Of a stretch of DNA of 64,000 bases, positions 26,840 through 35,367 are shown piece by piece. Position 1 is the first letter of the stretch. Every line of letters begins with the position of its first letter. Made by a program: the position numbers and the translations under genes. The stretch is from Ferrovibrio sp. MS7 (lineage in GTDB: Bacteria > Pseudomonadota > Alphaproteobacteria > Ferrovibrionales > Ferrovibrionaceae): the NCBI RefSeq assembly GCF_038404985.1, contig NZ_JBBKBA010000001.1, forward strand, positions 586,001 through 650,000, given 5' to 3'. Under the pieces are notes generated by a model, which saw only the letters and a list, made by a program, of their open reading frames with translations, ran no database searches and had not been told where the DNA came from.

Positions 26840-27970
26840 TCAGAGCCAACCTTTAGGAACCATGTCGAGATACTTGCGCGCCGTGGCCGAGGTGACGCCG
26901 AAGGGCGGGCGGGCGCGGCGTTCGATGATATGCGCCAGCATGCCGATGGTGCGGCCCATCATGGCAATGCCGGCGGCAGCACCCGGATCGCGGATGCCGG
27001 CCATGGCGAAAGCCGTGCCGGTGGCGAAATCGACATTCGGCTTCAGCTTGTGTTCGGCCAGCATGACGGCACAGGCAGCCTCGAACAGCTCCAGGGCCGG
27101 ATGCGCCAGACCAAGCTCGGCGGCGCGCTGGCGCAGACGCGGCGGGCGCGGGTCTTCCAGGAACAGCGGATGGCCGAAACCGCCGATGCGCATGCCCTTG
27201 GCCAGCACGGCATCGATCACGCCCTTGATGCGCTGCTCCGGCGTGCCCTGGGGCAGCGCCAGCGCCGCCATGATCATGCCGGTGGCCTGCTCACATGCGC
27301 CGATATGCATCGGCCCTGCCGCACCAAAGCCAGCGGCGAGTGCATGATAGACCGGCACACCGGTGCCGATGGAAATGCGCGGGATCATGATGCTGGGCGG
27401 CACATAGCCGAAGCCACCAATCCAGGTGACCAGCGCATCATCGAAGAAGATGCGCGCGGCCGGCGAGGGCGGCGGCGCATCGGCCACTGCCGCCAGCGCA
27501 CGATCAACGAAACCGCCTGCCTGCGGCGGCTGCCAGTCTTTCGCCAGTTTCGTGCCGGGCTTATGCCGGCGCCAGGCAGCAAGCAGGGCCGGTATCGTCG
27601 CCGTCACCGCCAGGCCTTCCGCCGCATCGGCGGGCAGGAAATCCATGCCGGCAAAAGCCTGCTTGGCGGCGGCCTTGTCAAAGCCCATCAGGCCGGCGGT
27701 GACGGCCTGCGCCATGCCGGCGCCGCTTTCCGCCGCCAGGGCCGCCAGGCGAAAAGCCGGATGCTCTGCCGCGATGCTGCCGAGCCAGCCGGCAAGCGCC
27801 GCATCCAGCTTGGCAAGGGCTTCCACGCCGGCACGCTCGCCGGTAAGCGTGAAGGGAATGCTGCCGATGAAATCGATGCCGCCAATCAGATCGGTGAGCG
27901 AAGTGCCGCGAATCTCGAGCTTCTCCGGCTCCAGCGACACCCCATCAATATCTGTCCCGTGATAACGCAT
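26840..27970 (-). CDS. Citrate-synthase-like enzyme inside the synthase operon
   Basis: A 376-residue member of the citrate synthase fold. The three catalytic residues are kept: His222 in GPMHIGA, His267 in GGFGHPLF and Asp314 in PNVDFATG. It is shorter and much diverged from housekeeping citrate synthase, and the C-terminal RRARPPFGV replaces the usual RP.Y.G tail. Relatives include citryl-CoA lyases and 2-methylcitrate synthases. Its place between the RND pump and the methyltransferase suggests condensation or cleavage of an acyl-CoA/acyl chain with a keto acid such as oxaloacetate. Alkylcitrate synthases paired with fatty-acid-like synthases are known in fungi; the analogy is speculative. 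Confidence 0.83.
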   Translation of the reverse strand: MRYHGTDIDGVSLEPEKLEIRGTSLTDLIGGIDFIGSIPFTLTGERAGVEALAKLDAALAGWLGSIAAEHPAFRLAALAAESGAGMAQAVTAGLMGFDKAAAKQAFAGMDFLPADAAEGLAVTATIPALLAAWRRHKPGTKLAKDWQPPQAGGFVDRALAAVADAPPPSPAARIFFDDALVTWIGGFGYVPPSIMIPRISIGTGVPVYHALAAGFGAAGPMHIGACEQATGMIMAALALPQGTPEQRIKGVIDAVLAKGMRIGGFGHPLFLEDPRPPRLRQRAAELGLAHPALELFEAACAVMLAEHKLKPNVDFATGTAFAMAGIRDPGAAAGIAMMGRTIGMLAHIIERRARPPFGVTSATARKYLDMVPKGWL

Positions 27971-27979
27971 ACCCGCTCC

Positions 27980-30900
27980 CTAGACTGCTTCTGCCGGTTT
28001 GGCTTCTTCTTGCACGACTGGCGCCTTGGCGCCGAACAGCCGGTTGACCTTCTGCGACAGGGTTTCGAACAGCAGGAACAGCACCGGCGTGACATAGAGC
28101 GTCACCACCTGCGACACCAGCAGACCGCCGACCACGGCGAGGCCAAGCGGCTGGCGCAATTCGGCGCCGGCGCCGGTGCCCATGGCAATCGGCACCGCGC
28201 CGAGAATGGCGGCAAGCGTGGTCATCATGATCGGGCGGAAACGCAGCAGGCAGGCTTCGCGCACCGCTGCATGCGGATCGGTGACGCCTTCGGCTTTGCG
28301 CTGCAACGCGAAGTCGACGATCATGATGGCGTTCTTTTTGACAATGCCGATCAGCATGAGAATACCGATCATGCCGATCACATCCAGCGGGCGATGAAAC
28401 AGCGCCAGCGTGCCCACGGCACCCAGCGCTGCCGAAGGCAGGCCGGCCAGGATGGTCACCGGATGGATCAGGCTTTCATAGAGAATGCCGAGAATGACAT
28501 AGACCGCAAAAAGCGCGGCAAGCAGCAGCAGGCCCTCGCCGCTCATGCCGGCAGCAAAGGCCTTGGCATCGCCGCCAAGATCCAGCGTGATGCCGGCGGG
28601 GATGTCGATCTCGTTGCGCAGCCGCTCGATCTCCGACACCGCATGGCTTAAGGGCGTTGCATCGGAAAGGTTGAAGGACAGCGTGATCACCGGCAATTCG
28701 CCCAAGTGCGCCACCAAAGCGGCGCCGCCCGAGACCACGACGCGGCCGAAGCTTGAGAGCGGCACCTGCTTGCCATCCGACGAGCGCACGGTGAGATTCT
28801 CGATATCCTCCGGCCGCGTGCGGTATTCCGGCTTCAACTCCAGGATCACCTTGTAGCTGCTGGCCGAGGTGTAGATGCTGGCGGCCTGAGCACCGCCAAA
28901 CGCCGTGTAGAGCGTCTGGCGCAGCACATCGGCGGTGATGCCAAGATTGGTCATTCGCTGCACATTCGGCGTGAACACCAGGCGCGGCGTGTTCTGGTCG
29001 GAATCGGAGGACAGGTCGAGATAGATTTTCTCGGCCTTCATGCGGTCCTCAAGCTTGGTCGCCCATTGCTGCACCTCGTCGATATCGGTGCCTTGCAGGT
29101 TGACCTGATACTTCGCCTTGCTGGCCCGGGCGCTGGTCTGCAGCGACTGCACCGGCTGGAAATAGATCATCAGGCCCGGCACGGCCGCCGTGCTGGTGCG
29201 CAGATCGTCGATCACCTCCAGCACGGTCTTGTGGCGCGGCTCTGGCCGCTTGCGCAACTGCACGAACAAGCGTCCCGAGGAGAGCGAGGAATTGATCTCG
29301 TTGACGCCGATGATCGAGGTGACCTTGACCACATCTGGATGCTTGGAGATGATGGCGGCTGCTTCCTGCTGCATCTGCAGCATGGCGCCATAGGAAATAT
29401 CGCTGCGGCTTTCCGTGGTGGCGGAGATATAGCCGGTATCTTCCGTGGGGAAGAAGCCCTTCGGAATCTTTGCCATCATGTAGCCGGTGGCGACGAAGGA
29501 GCTGATCATCAGCAGCATTACCAGCGCCGGGTGGCGCAGGCCGAAATCCAGGGTGACGCGGTAACCGGCCAGCAGGCCATCGAAAAAGCCATCCATGATG
29601 CGGTCGAACAGCAGCGGCTTGGCACGCTGCTTTTCCGGCCGCAGCCAATAGGCGGCAAGGCAGGGCGTCAGGGTTACCGAGATGAGGCCAGAGAACAGGA
29701 TGGCGAGCGAAATGGTGACGCCGAATTCGTGAAACAGCTTGCCTACCGTGCCGCCCATGAACACCACCGGCACGAATACCATGATCAGCGACATGGTGAT
29801 CGAGATGATGGTGAAGCCGACCTCGCGGGCGCCCTCGATGGCGGCCTGCATTGGCTTCTTGCCTTCCTCGATATGGCGCATCACGTTCTCGACCATGACG
29901 ATGGCATCATCGACCACGAAGCCGATGGAGAGCGTGAGCGCCAGCAGCGAGATATTGTTCAGGCTGAAGCCCATCGCCCACATGGTCATGAAAGTGGCGA
30001 CCAGGGTTACCGGCAGGGCAACAGCCGGCACCAGGGTGGCCGTGAGGCGCTTGAGGAACAGAAAGATCACCAGCACCACCAGGCCGATGGTGAGCGCGAG
30101 CGTGAATTGCACATCGGCTACGCTGTCGCGCACCGAGGTGGTCTGGTCGAACAATTCCTCTATCTTCACGCCGGCGGGAACGCGGTTGCCCAGCGTCTTT
30201 ACCGCCTTGCGCACCTCGTCCACCACCGCCACGGCGTTGGATGTCGGCTGGCGCTGCACTGCCAGCAGAATCACCTTCTTGTCGCCGGCGAAGGAAGCGG
30301 ATTCCTGCACCTCGACGGAATCGAACAATGTCGCGACCTCGGACAACCGCACCGGCGGCTGCCCGGCGCGGTGCGCCACGATCACGTCGCGGTAGGACGA
30401 GGCATCACGCGGCTGGTTGCCGACATCGATGACAAATGATTGCGACGGGCTTTCGATGGTGCCGGCTGGCGTGGTGGAGGATGCCGCCGCCACGGCCTGC
30501 TTGAGCTGATCGAGGCCGATGCCACGCGCCGCCAGTTCATTGGGATCAACCTGAATCCGCACGGCGAAACGCTGCGAACCAAGAATCATGATCTGCGCCA
30601 CACCCGGCACCGCCGAAAGCCGTGGCACGATCACGTTCTCGGCAATGTCGTTCAACTGCACCAGACTCTGGGTTTCCGACGTCATGGCCATGAACAGGAT
30701 CGGACTCAGCGCCGGATTGAGCTTGAGATAGGTTGGCGGCGCCGGCATTTCCTTGGGCAATTGCCGCTGCGCCACCGAGAGCGCCGATTCCACATCCTGC
30801 GCGGCGGCATTGATATCGACATCGAGGCGGAACTGGATGGTAATGGAAGAACGGCCCAGGGCGGATTTAGACGAGATAGTGTCGATGCCCGGGATCGTGG

Positions 30901-31114
30901 CGAGCTGCCGCTCCAGCGGCGAGGTGACGGCCGATGCGATCACTTCCGCCGAGGCGCCGGGCAACCCGGCTGACACCGAGATTACCGGCAGGTCCATGCG
31001 CGGCAGGGCCGAGATCGGCAATGCGCGGTAGCCGACCCAGCCGAGGATGACCAGGGTGAGGGTCAGCAGGGCCGTCATCACCGGCCGCTCGATGAAAGGC
31101 TTGGAAATATTCAT
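27980..31114 (-). CDS. RND-family (HAE1/MdtBC-like) efflux pump inner-membrane subunit
   Basis: A 1044-residue protein of normal RND length with twelve predicted helices and two large periplasmic loops. It starts MNISKPFIERPVMTALLTLT, as MdtB/MdtC do. The proton-relay aspartates are in SIGFVVDDAIVMVEN. Other family stretches are GSQRFAVRIQVDPNELAARG and the late GIVKKNAIMIVDFAL. It drives export of amphipathic compounds in exchange for protons. Only one RND gene is present, so it is probably a homotrimer. With the adjacent adaptor and TolC genes it makes a full tripartite pump, most likely for the operon's product. Confidence 0.95.
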   Translation of the reverse strand: MNISKPFIERPVMTALLTLTLVILGWVGYRALPISALPRMDLPVISVSAGLPGASAEVIASAVTSPLERQLATIPGIDTISSKSALGRSSITIQFRLDVDINAAAQDVESALSVAQRQLPKEMPAPPTYLKLNPALSPILFMAMTSETQSLVQLNDIAENVIVPRLSAVPGVAQIMILGSQRFAVRIQVDPNELAARGIGLDQLKQAVAAASSTTPAGTIESPSQSFVIDVGNQPRDASSYRDVIVAHRAGQPPVRLSEVATLFDSVEVQESASFAGDKKVILLAVQRQPTSNAVAVVDEVRKAVKTLGNRVPAGVKIEELFDQTTSVRDSVADVQFTLALTIGLVVLVIFLFLKRLTATLVPAVALPVTLVATFMTMWAMGFSLNNISLLALTLSIGFVVDDAIVMVENVMRHIEEGKKPMQAAIEGAREVGFTIISITMSLIMVFVPVVFMGGTVGKLFHEFGVTISLAILFSGLISVTLTPCLAAYWLRPEKQRAKPLLFDRIMDGFFDGLLAGYRVTLDFGLRHPALVMLLMISSFVATGYMMAKIPKGFFPTEDTGYISATTESRSDISYGAMLQMQQEAAAIISKHPDVVKVTSIIGVNEINSSLSSGRLFVQLRKRPEPRHKTVLEVIDDLRTSTAAVPGLMIYFQPVQSLQTSARASKAKYQVNLQGTDIDEVQQWATKLEDRMKAEKIYLDLSSDSDQNTPRLVFTPNVQRMTNLGITADVLRQTLYTAFGGAQAASIYTSASSYKVILELKPEYRTRPEDIENLTVRSSDGKQVPLSSFGRVVVSGGAALVAHLGELPVITLSFNLSDATPLSHAVSEIERLRNEIDIPAGITLDLGGDAKAFAAGMSGEGLLLLAALFAVYVILGILYESLIHPVTILAGLPSAALGAVGTLALFHRPLDVIGMIGILMLIGIVKKNAIMIVDFALQRKAEGVTDPHAAVREACLLRFRPIMMTTLAAILGAVPIAMGTGAGAELRQPLGLAVVGGLLVSQVVTLYVTPVLFLLFETLSQKVNRLFGAKAPVVQEEAKPAEAV

Positions 31115-31118
31115 GGCG

Positions 31119-32270
31119 TCACTGGCGGATAATGATGGGCTGGCCGTCAGTCAGCCGCGACTGCCCTTCCACCACCACGCGCGCGCCCTTTTCCACGCCC
31201 TTGGCGATCAGCGCATGCGGGCCATCGACCCGCGTCACCGTCACCGGCTGCTGCCGCACCGTCTCGCCGCCATGCACCAGGTAGACATAGCGGCCATGCG
31301 GCCCGGTCTGTACTGCAACAGAGGGTACCAGCACCACACCCCGATCGATGCCGATGCGCAGGCTGCAATCCGTGGTCATGCCGGGCCAGAAGGTTTCATC
31401 CTCGTTGTCGAACTTTGCCGCCACCTGCACCGTGCCGGTGCTGGAATCGACGGCATTGTCGATCAGTTCGATCTGCCCCTGGATCAACCTGCCACTGCCA
31501 CTGTAACTAGAACAGTGCACAGTCGCGACATTGCTGGCGATGGCGGCGCGCAACGGCCCGATCTGGCGCTGCGGCAAGGCCATCTGCAGCTTCACCGGCT
31601 TGATCTGGTTGATCAGCACCAAGGGCTGCTGGTCTCCGGTGCGCACCAGGGCGCCGGGCGAGAGATTCATCACGCCGGTGCGGCCCGATATCGGTGCGCG
31701 CAACTGGGTGTAGGAACGCTGCACTCGCAAGGCATCAATCTGCGCCTGATCGGCGCGTACCGTGTCGATGGCAGCCTGGGCCTTGGACTTGATGTCCTCG
31801 TATTTCTCGCGGCTGACGTAATCATCGCGCAGCAGGCCGGCATAGCGCCTTTCCTGCTCCACGGCGGCATCGCGCTGTGCCTGATCGCGCTTCAAGTTGG
31901 CTTCCGCCTGGGCGATCTGGGCATCCAACTGGCGCGCATCGAGGCTGAACAAAAGCTGGTTCGCCTCCACCACGTCGCCGGGCTTGAAATGGATGCGCAT
32001 GATCTCGCCATCCACATGCGGGCGGATCATCACCGTGTGATAGGCATAGACCGTGCCGATCACCTCCAGCATCTGCGGCAGGTCGGCGACATTCGCCTCC
32101 GCCACCGCGACGCTGGTGCGCGAAACCTCGGCTGGCTTGGCTGGTGCAGCCGCCGCCGTTTCCGGCTTCGCCGCCGGCTTGTGCATGTGATGGGTGTAAT
32201 ACCAGTAGCCGCCGGCACCGATGCCAGCCAGCACGACAATCGCCGCGATTCCCCGCCAGGCCATGCTCAT
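31119..32270 (-). CDS. RND efflux periplasmic adaptor (MFP, HlyD-like)
   Basis: A 383-residue membrane fusion protein: an N-terminal anchor (GIAAIVVLAGIGAGGYWYY), lipoyl-like halves (VDGEIMRIHFKPGDVVEANQ and LRAPISGRTGVMNLSPGALV), a coiled-coil hairpin in between (QIAQAEANLKRDQAQRDAAV), then beta-barrel and membrane-proximal domains ending in GVEKGARVVVEGQSRLTDGQ. It links the RND pump to TolC. The start overlaps the TolC stop by four bases, and the stop is four bases from the RND start. Confidence 0.94.
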   Translation of the reverse strand: MSMAWRGIAAIVVLAGIGAGGYWYYTHHMHKPAAKPETAAAAPAKPAEVSRTSVAVAEANVADLPQMLEVIGTVYAYHTVMIRPHVDGEIMRIHFKPGDVVEANQLLFSLDARQLDAQIAQAEANLKRDQAQRDAAVEQERRYAGLLRDDYVSREKYEDIKSKAQAAIDTVRADQAQIDALRVQRSYTQLRAPISGRTGVMNLSPGALVRTGDQQPLVLINQIKPVKLQMALPQRQIGPLRAAIASNVATVHCSSYSGSGRLIQGQIELIDNAVDSSTGTVQVAAKFDNEDETFWPGMTTDCSLRIGIDRGVVLVPSVAVQTGPHGRYVYLVHGGETVRQQPVTVTRVDGPHALIAKGVEKGARVVVEGQSRLTDGQPIIIRQ

Positions 32271-33625
32271 TCCCCCTCGCCCCAGCCGATCCAGCGATTG
32301 CGGACAGCATCGTAATTCTGTGTCGGATCATGCAGTTCGACCGGCAGGTTCAGCGCCTTGGCGGTGAGATCTCCCGCCGCCGCCAGCACCTGATAGCTCG
32401 CCAGCACTTCGTCATGCCGCGCCTGCTGCACCTGGATGCGGGCCTGGGCCAGTTCGTCATCGGCATCCAAGAGGTCCAGCGTGGTGTTGCTGCCGGCGCG
32501 CAGGCCGGCTTCGACACCGCGCCGCGCCGCGGCCTGGGCCACCAGCTGGCGTTCCAGCGCCTCGCGCGAGGCCCGCGCCGAAGCGAAGATCGCCCAGGCC
32601 TGCGCCGCGCTGCTTTCCACGCCGCGCCGTGCCGTATCGGCGGCAAAGCGGCGCTGCAGCAGCAGCTTGGAGGCCTGGCGCTCCTTGGAGGAAATCATGC
32701 CGCCCTCATAGAGCGGCATCGTTACCTGCAGCTTCACCGAGCGGCTCCAGATGCGCTCGCCGAGCGTATCTTCCTCGTAGGTGCGGGCCAGCACGCCGAC
32801 CAGGTCGACCGAGGGCATCCGCGCGCCGCGCGCCACGTCGATATCCTTGCGCGCCGCGGCTTCGGCGCTGGTCGCGGCCAGCACATTAGGATTGTCACGC
32901 GCCGCCGTCACCAGTTCCTCCGGCGACTTGTAGGGCAGCATGGCAATCGGCGGCAATGCCGGATTAGCCGGGTATTCACCGATGACCTGCCGATAGACTT
33001 CCCGCGCCGCATTATGCTTGCCTTCATAGCTGATGCGGTTCGCCTGGGCCTGCGCCAGCCGCGCCTCGGCCTGGGCGACATCGGTTCCGGCGGCGGCACC
33101 CTGGCTGCGGCGGCCCTGCGCGGAAATCAATGTCTGGCGCAACACGCCCTCGTGCTCGCGGTAGACATCCACCACCGCCTTGGCGAGCGATACATCGATA
33201 TAAGCCTGCACCGCTGAGAGCAGCACATTCTGCTCCACAGCAATCAATTGATGCCGCCCGGCCTGCACCTGCAATTCGGCGGATTCAGTCTGCGCCTCCA
33301 GCCGGCCGCCGCGATAGAGCGGTTGCGTTGCTTGCAGGGCGACTTCGTTGGGATCGAGATTGGCACGGCCCTTGGTGACGCGGTTGTTGCTCTTGACCTT
33401 GACGCGCTCCTGCTCCTTGCCGTTCTCGCCATAGAGCGCGATGGTCGGGCGCCAGCCGGCCAGCGCCTGCGGCACCAGTTCGTCGGTCGCCTCCTGGCGG
33501 GCACGTTCGCCGAGCAATTGCGGGTTATGCCGATAGGCTTGCGCCAGTGCATCAGGCAGGCTTTGCGCCAATGCCGCCTGAGGCGCCAGCAGTATTGAGA
33601 GCAACAGCAGACTGGAACGCTTCAT
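32267..33625 (-). CDS. TolC-family outer-membrane efflux protein
   Basis: A 452-residue protein with signal peptide (SSLLLLSILLAPQAALAQ) and two TolC repeats of about 200 residues each: SLPDALAQAYRHNPQLLGER opens the first and RDNPNVLAATSAEAAARKDI the second, with QPLYRGG and MPLYEGG beta-strand turns at equivalent places. The C-terminal GSNTTLDLLDADDELAQAR is family-typical. It forms the outer-membrane exit duct of the tripartite pump. Four-base overlaps with both neighbours suggest coupled translation. Confidence 0.94.
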   Translation of the reverse strand: MKRSSLLLLSILLAPQAALAQSLPDALAQAYRHNPQLLGERARQEATDELVPQALAGWRPTIALYGENGKEQERVKVKSNNRVTKGRANLDPNEVALQATQPLYRGGRLEAQTESAELQVQAGRHQLIAVEQNVLLSAVQAYIDVSLAKAVVDVYREHEGVLRQTLISAQGRRSQGAAAGTDVAQAEARLAQAQANRISYEGKHNAAREVYRQVIGEYPANPALPPIAMLPYKSPEELVTAARDNPNVLAATSAEAAARKDIDVARGARMPSVDLVGVLARTYEEDTLGERIWSRSVKLQVTMPLYEGGMISSKERQASKLLLQRRFAADTARRGVESSAAQAWAIFASARASREALERQLVAQAAARRGVEAGLRAGSNTTLDLLDADDELAQARIQVQQARHDEVLASYQVLAAAGDLTAKALNLPVELHDPTQNYDAVRNRWIGWGEGE

Positions 33626-34371
33626 GCCGCTTCCGCCTCCCCGACGATCTGATACGTGTCTTCGAACACAAAGCCGACATTGTGGAAAAGCTTCACGCCG
33701 TAATCGAGCGTGACGCGCGGGTGGAAATCCGGGAACACGATCCGCAGCTTGCCTTGTTCCGATTCCGGCGCCGCCGGATGCGGCGCGGCGTCGCGCGCGG
33801 CGATGAAGAAATCGCGCACCAAGCCGCGTTCGCCGATCCAGGCGCCGCCATTGAGATGCTTGTATTCGGATTGCGCGGCACCGGGCAGGCCGAGTTCGAA
33901 GCCGGAAAGATCCGGTGCATTCGGCCAGCTCATCTGGCAGGCGCCGAACACCATGCCGGTGCCGGTGGGAAACTCGGCCAGCAGGCGATCGACCAGCAAT
34001 TCCGGGTCGCCGGCCAGAATGGCATCGCGGGAATCGGCGCAGAGTACATACTCGGTCTCGACCTGCTCCAGTGCCTCCAGGATCGCCAGCGGCTTATGCT
34101 CGGCATTGTTCCAGACCGGGAATTGCCGTCCGGCGACAATATAGGGAATGCCGAGCCGCTCGACGCTGCTCTCGAACAGGCCCATCGCCTCATGACCGTT
34201 ATTGCAGGTGATGATGGTGACGCGCGGGCGCGGCCCCAGTTGCTGCGGCGCTTGCGCGAACACCCAGTCGCGCAACTTGGGCCAGACCGGCTTGTAATCG
34301 TGATACCCTTGAGCATGGAAGATCAGCGGCTCGGAGCCGAATTTCATGTTGCGCAGCCGGCTTGCCTGCAT
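33622..34371 (-). CDS. PLOD/procollagen-type GT-A glycosyltransferase-like protein
   Basis: A 249-residue protein resembling the N-terminal glycosyltransferase domain of lysyl hydroxylases. Motifs: VTIITCNNGHEAMGLFESS near the start, YVLCADSRDAIL with the acidic DSRD at 113-116 as a DxD-like metal site, HLNGGAWIGE at 172-181 (compare the LNSGG.IG of PLOD proteins), and a C-terminal LDYGVKLFHNVGFVFED. The ATG at 34371 overlaps the dioxygenase stop (TGATG), so the true start is there and not in the longer upstream frame. It probably adds a sugar to the operon's product; donor unknown. Confidence 0.75.
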   Translation of the reverse strand: MQASRLRNMKFGSEPLIFHAQGYHDYKPVWPKLRDWVFAQAPQQLGPRPRVTIITCNNGHEAMGLFESSVERLGIPYIVAGRQFPVWNNAEHKPLAILEALEQVETEYVLCADSRDAILAGDPELLVDRLLAEFPTGTGMVFGACQMSWPNAPDLSGFELGLPGAAQSEYKHLNGGAWIGERGLVRDFFIAARDAAPHPAAPESEQGKLRIVFPDFHPRVTLDYGVKLFHNVGFVFEDTYQIVGEAEAA

Positions 34372-35363
34372 CACGCCGCCTCTTTCAATGCAAAGGAGGG
34401 TTCGCCGATCCGCACCAGGATGGAGCGCGGCCCGCCATCGGTGTCGCGCCGGCCATGCAGGATGCGGCGGTTGTCGATCATCGCGATATCGCCCTGCTGC
34501 CAGGCAATGCGCCGCGTCAGCCGTTCCGACACCGCCTGCACATCGGAAAGCACCTCGGGCGGCAGCGGCGAACCATCCTCGGCGCGCACCACGATGGGGC
34601 AATCGGGGCTGCGCAGGCCCGGCAGATTCTGCTTCGCCCAGCCATTCTTGAACACCAGCTCGGCGATATGGATGAACAGCAGGTTGTTGATGAACACCGT
34701 GCGGCCGCCGACTTCGCGCAAGGCCGAACAGGTGAATTCGGTGCGCAGCACCTTGGCCTCGGCATCGAAGCGCATCACCAGATCGGCCTCGGCGCAGAAG
34801 CGTTCGGCTTCCGCCAAGTCATCGGTCATGAAGGTGGCCTGCCAGTCACCATCCACCAGGGCGCGGACATACTTGATGCGATTGTGGCGGAAGAAATCCT
34901 GGCTCGCGGGTTTAAGCTGGGCGAAAACTTCAGCGCCATCGGCCAGCGTGGTTTCACCATCGCGCGCCGGCGGCAGATCGGCATAGAACCAGATCAGGCC
35001 CGGCGGCTGGCGCAGGTAATACATCTCGCCATGCAGCGGGATGCCGAATTTCTGCGTATGGCCGGTGGTGGTCATCAGCGTCGGCATGCCATCCACCGAT
35101 TGGCGGTCGAGCGCCGCGAAACGCAGGCCGCCGCCCCGGTAGTTGGAGAATTCAGCCGTCAGGCGGTCGGAGAAGCTGACGAAATCCTGTTTCGATTCCT
35201 CGCGGCCCTTCGCTGTGAACCCGCGCAGCAGCAGCACACCATGGCGCTCGAACAACGCCGCTACTTCCGCCGTGGCAAGATCACTCAAGCGCCGCCCGTT
35301 GCCTTCCAGCAGCAGGCCGATATTGCCATCGACCGGCCGCACCTCCGCTAAGTCGATCCGCAT
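34371..35363 (-). CDS. TauD/SyrP-like 2-oxoglutarate/Fe(II) dioxygenase
   Basis: A 330-residue protein of the TauD/clavaminate synthase superfamily. Iron ligands are His111 and Glu113 in PLHGEMYY (a glutamate variant of the HxD motif, as in clavaminate-synthase-like enzymes) and His303 in NRRILHGRR; Arg313 in GGPRSIL binds 2-oxoglutarate. Such enzymes hydroxylate amino acids or lipid chains in natural-product pathways. The ATG at 35363 follows GGGGAGTGAAATC, within which the synthase stop lies. Likely an oxidative tailoring step. Confidence 0.88.
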   Translation of the reverse strand: MRIDLAEVRPVDGNIGLLLEGNGRRLSDLATAEVAALFERHGVLLLRGFTAKGREESKQDFVSFSDRLTAEFSNYRGGGLRFAALDRQSVDGMPTLMTTTGHTQKFGIPLHGEMYYLRQPPGLIWFYADLPPARDGETTLADGAEVFAQLKPASQDFFRHNRIKYVRALVDGDWQATFMTDDLAEAERFCAEADLVMRFDAEAKVLRTEFTCSALREVGGRTVFINNLLFIHIAELVFKNGWAKQNLPGLRSPDCPIVVRAEDGSPLPPEVLSDVQAVSERLTRRIAWQQGDIAMIDNRRILHGRRDTDGGPRSILVRIGEPSFALKEAA

Positions 35364-35367
35364 GATT

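Noticed and set aside
28176-31031. Plus-strand frames opposite the RND pump
   Set aside because: His/Arg/Gly-rich shadow translations without motifs; the minus strand encodes a full RND protein.
33700-34602. Longer start for the PLOD-like glycosyltransferase (34602)
   Set aside because: The extra 77 codons lie inside the dioxygenase gene; the ATG at 34371 overlaps its stop as TGATG and gives the expected N-terminus.
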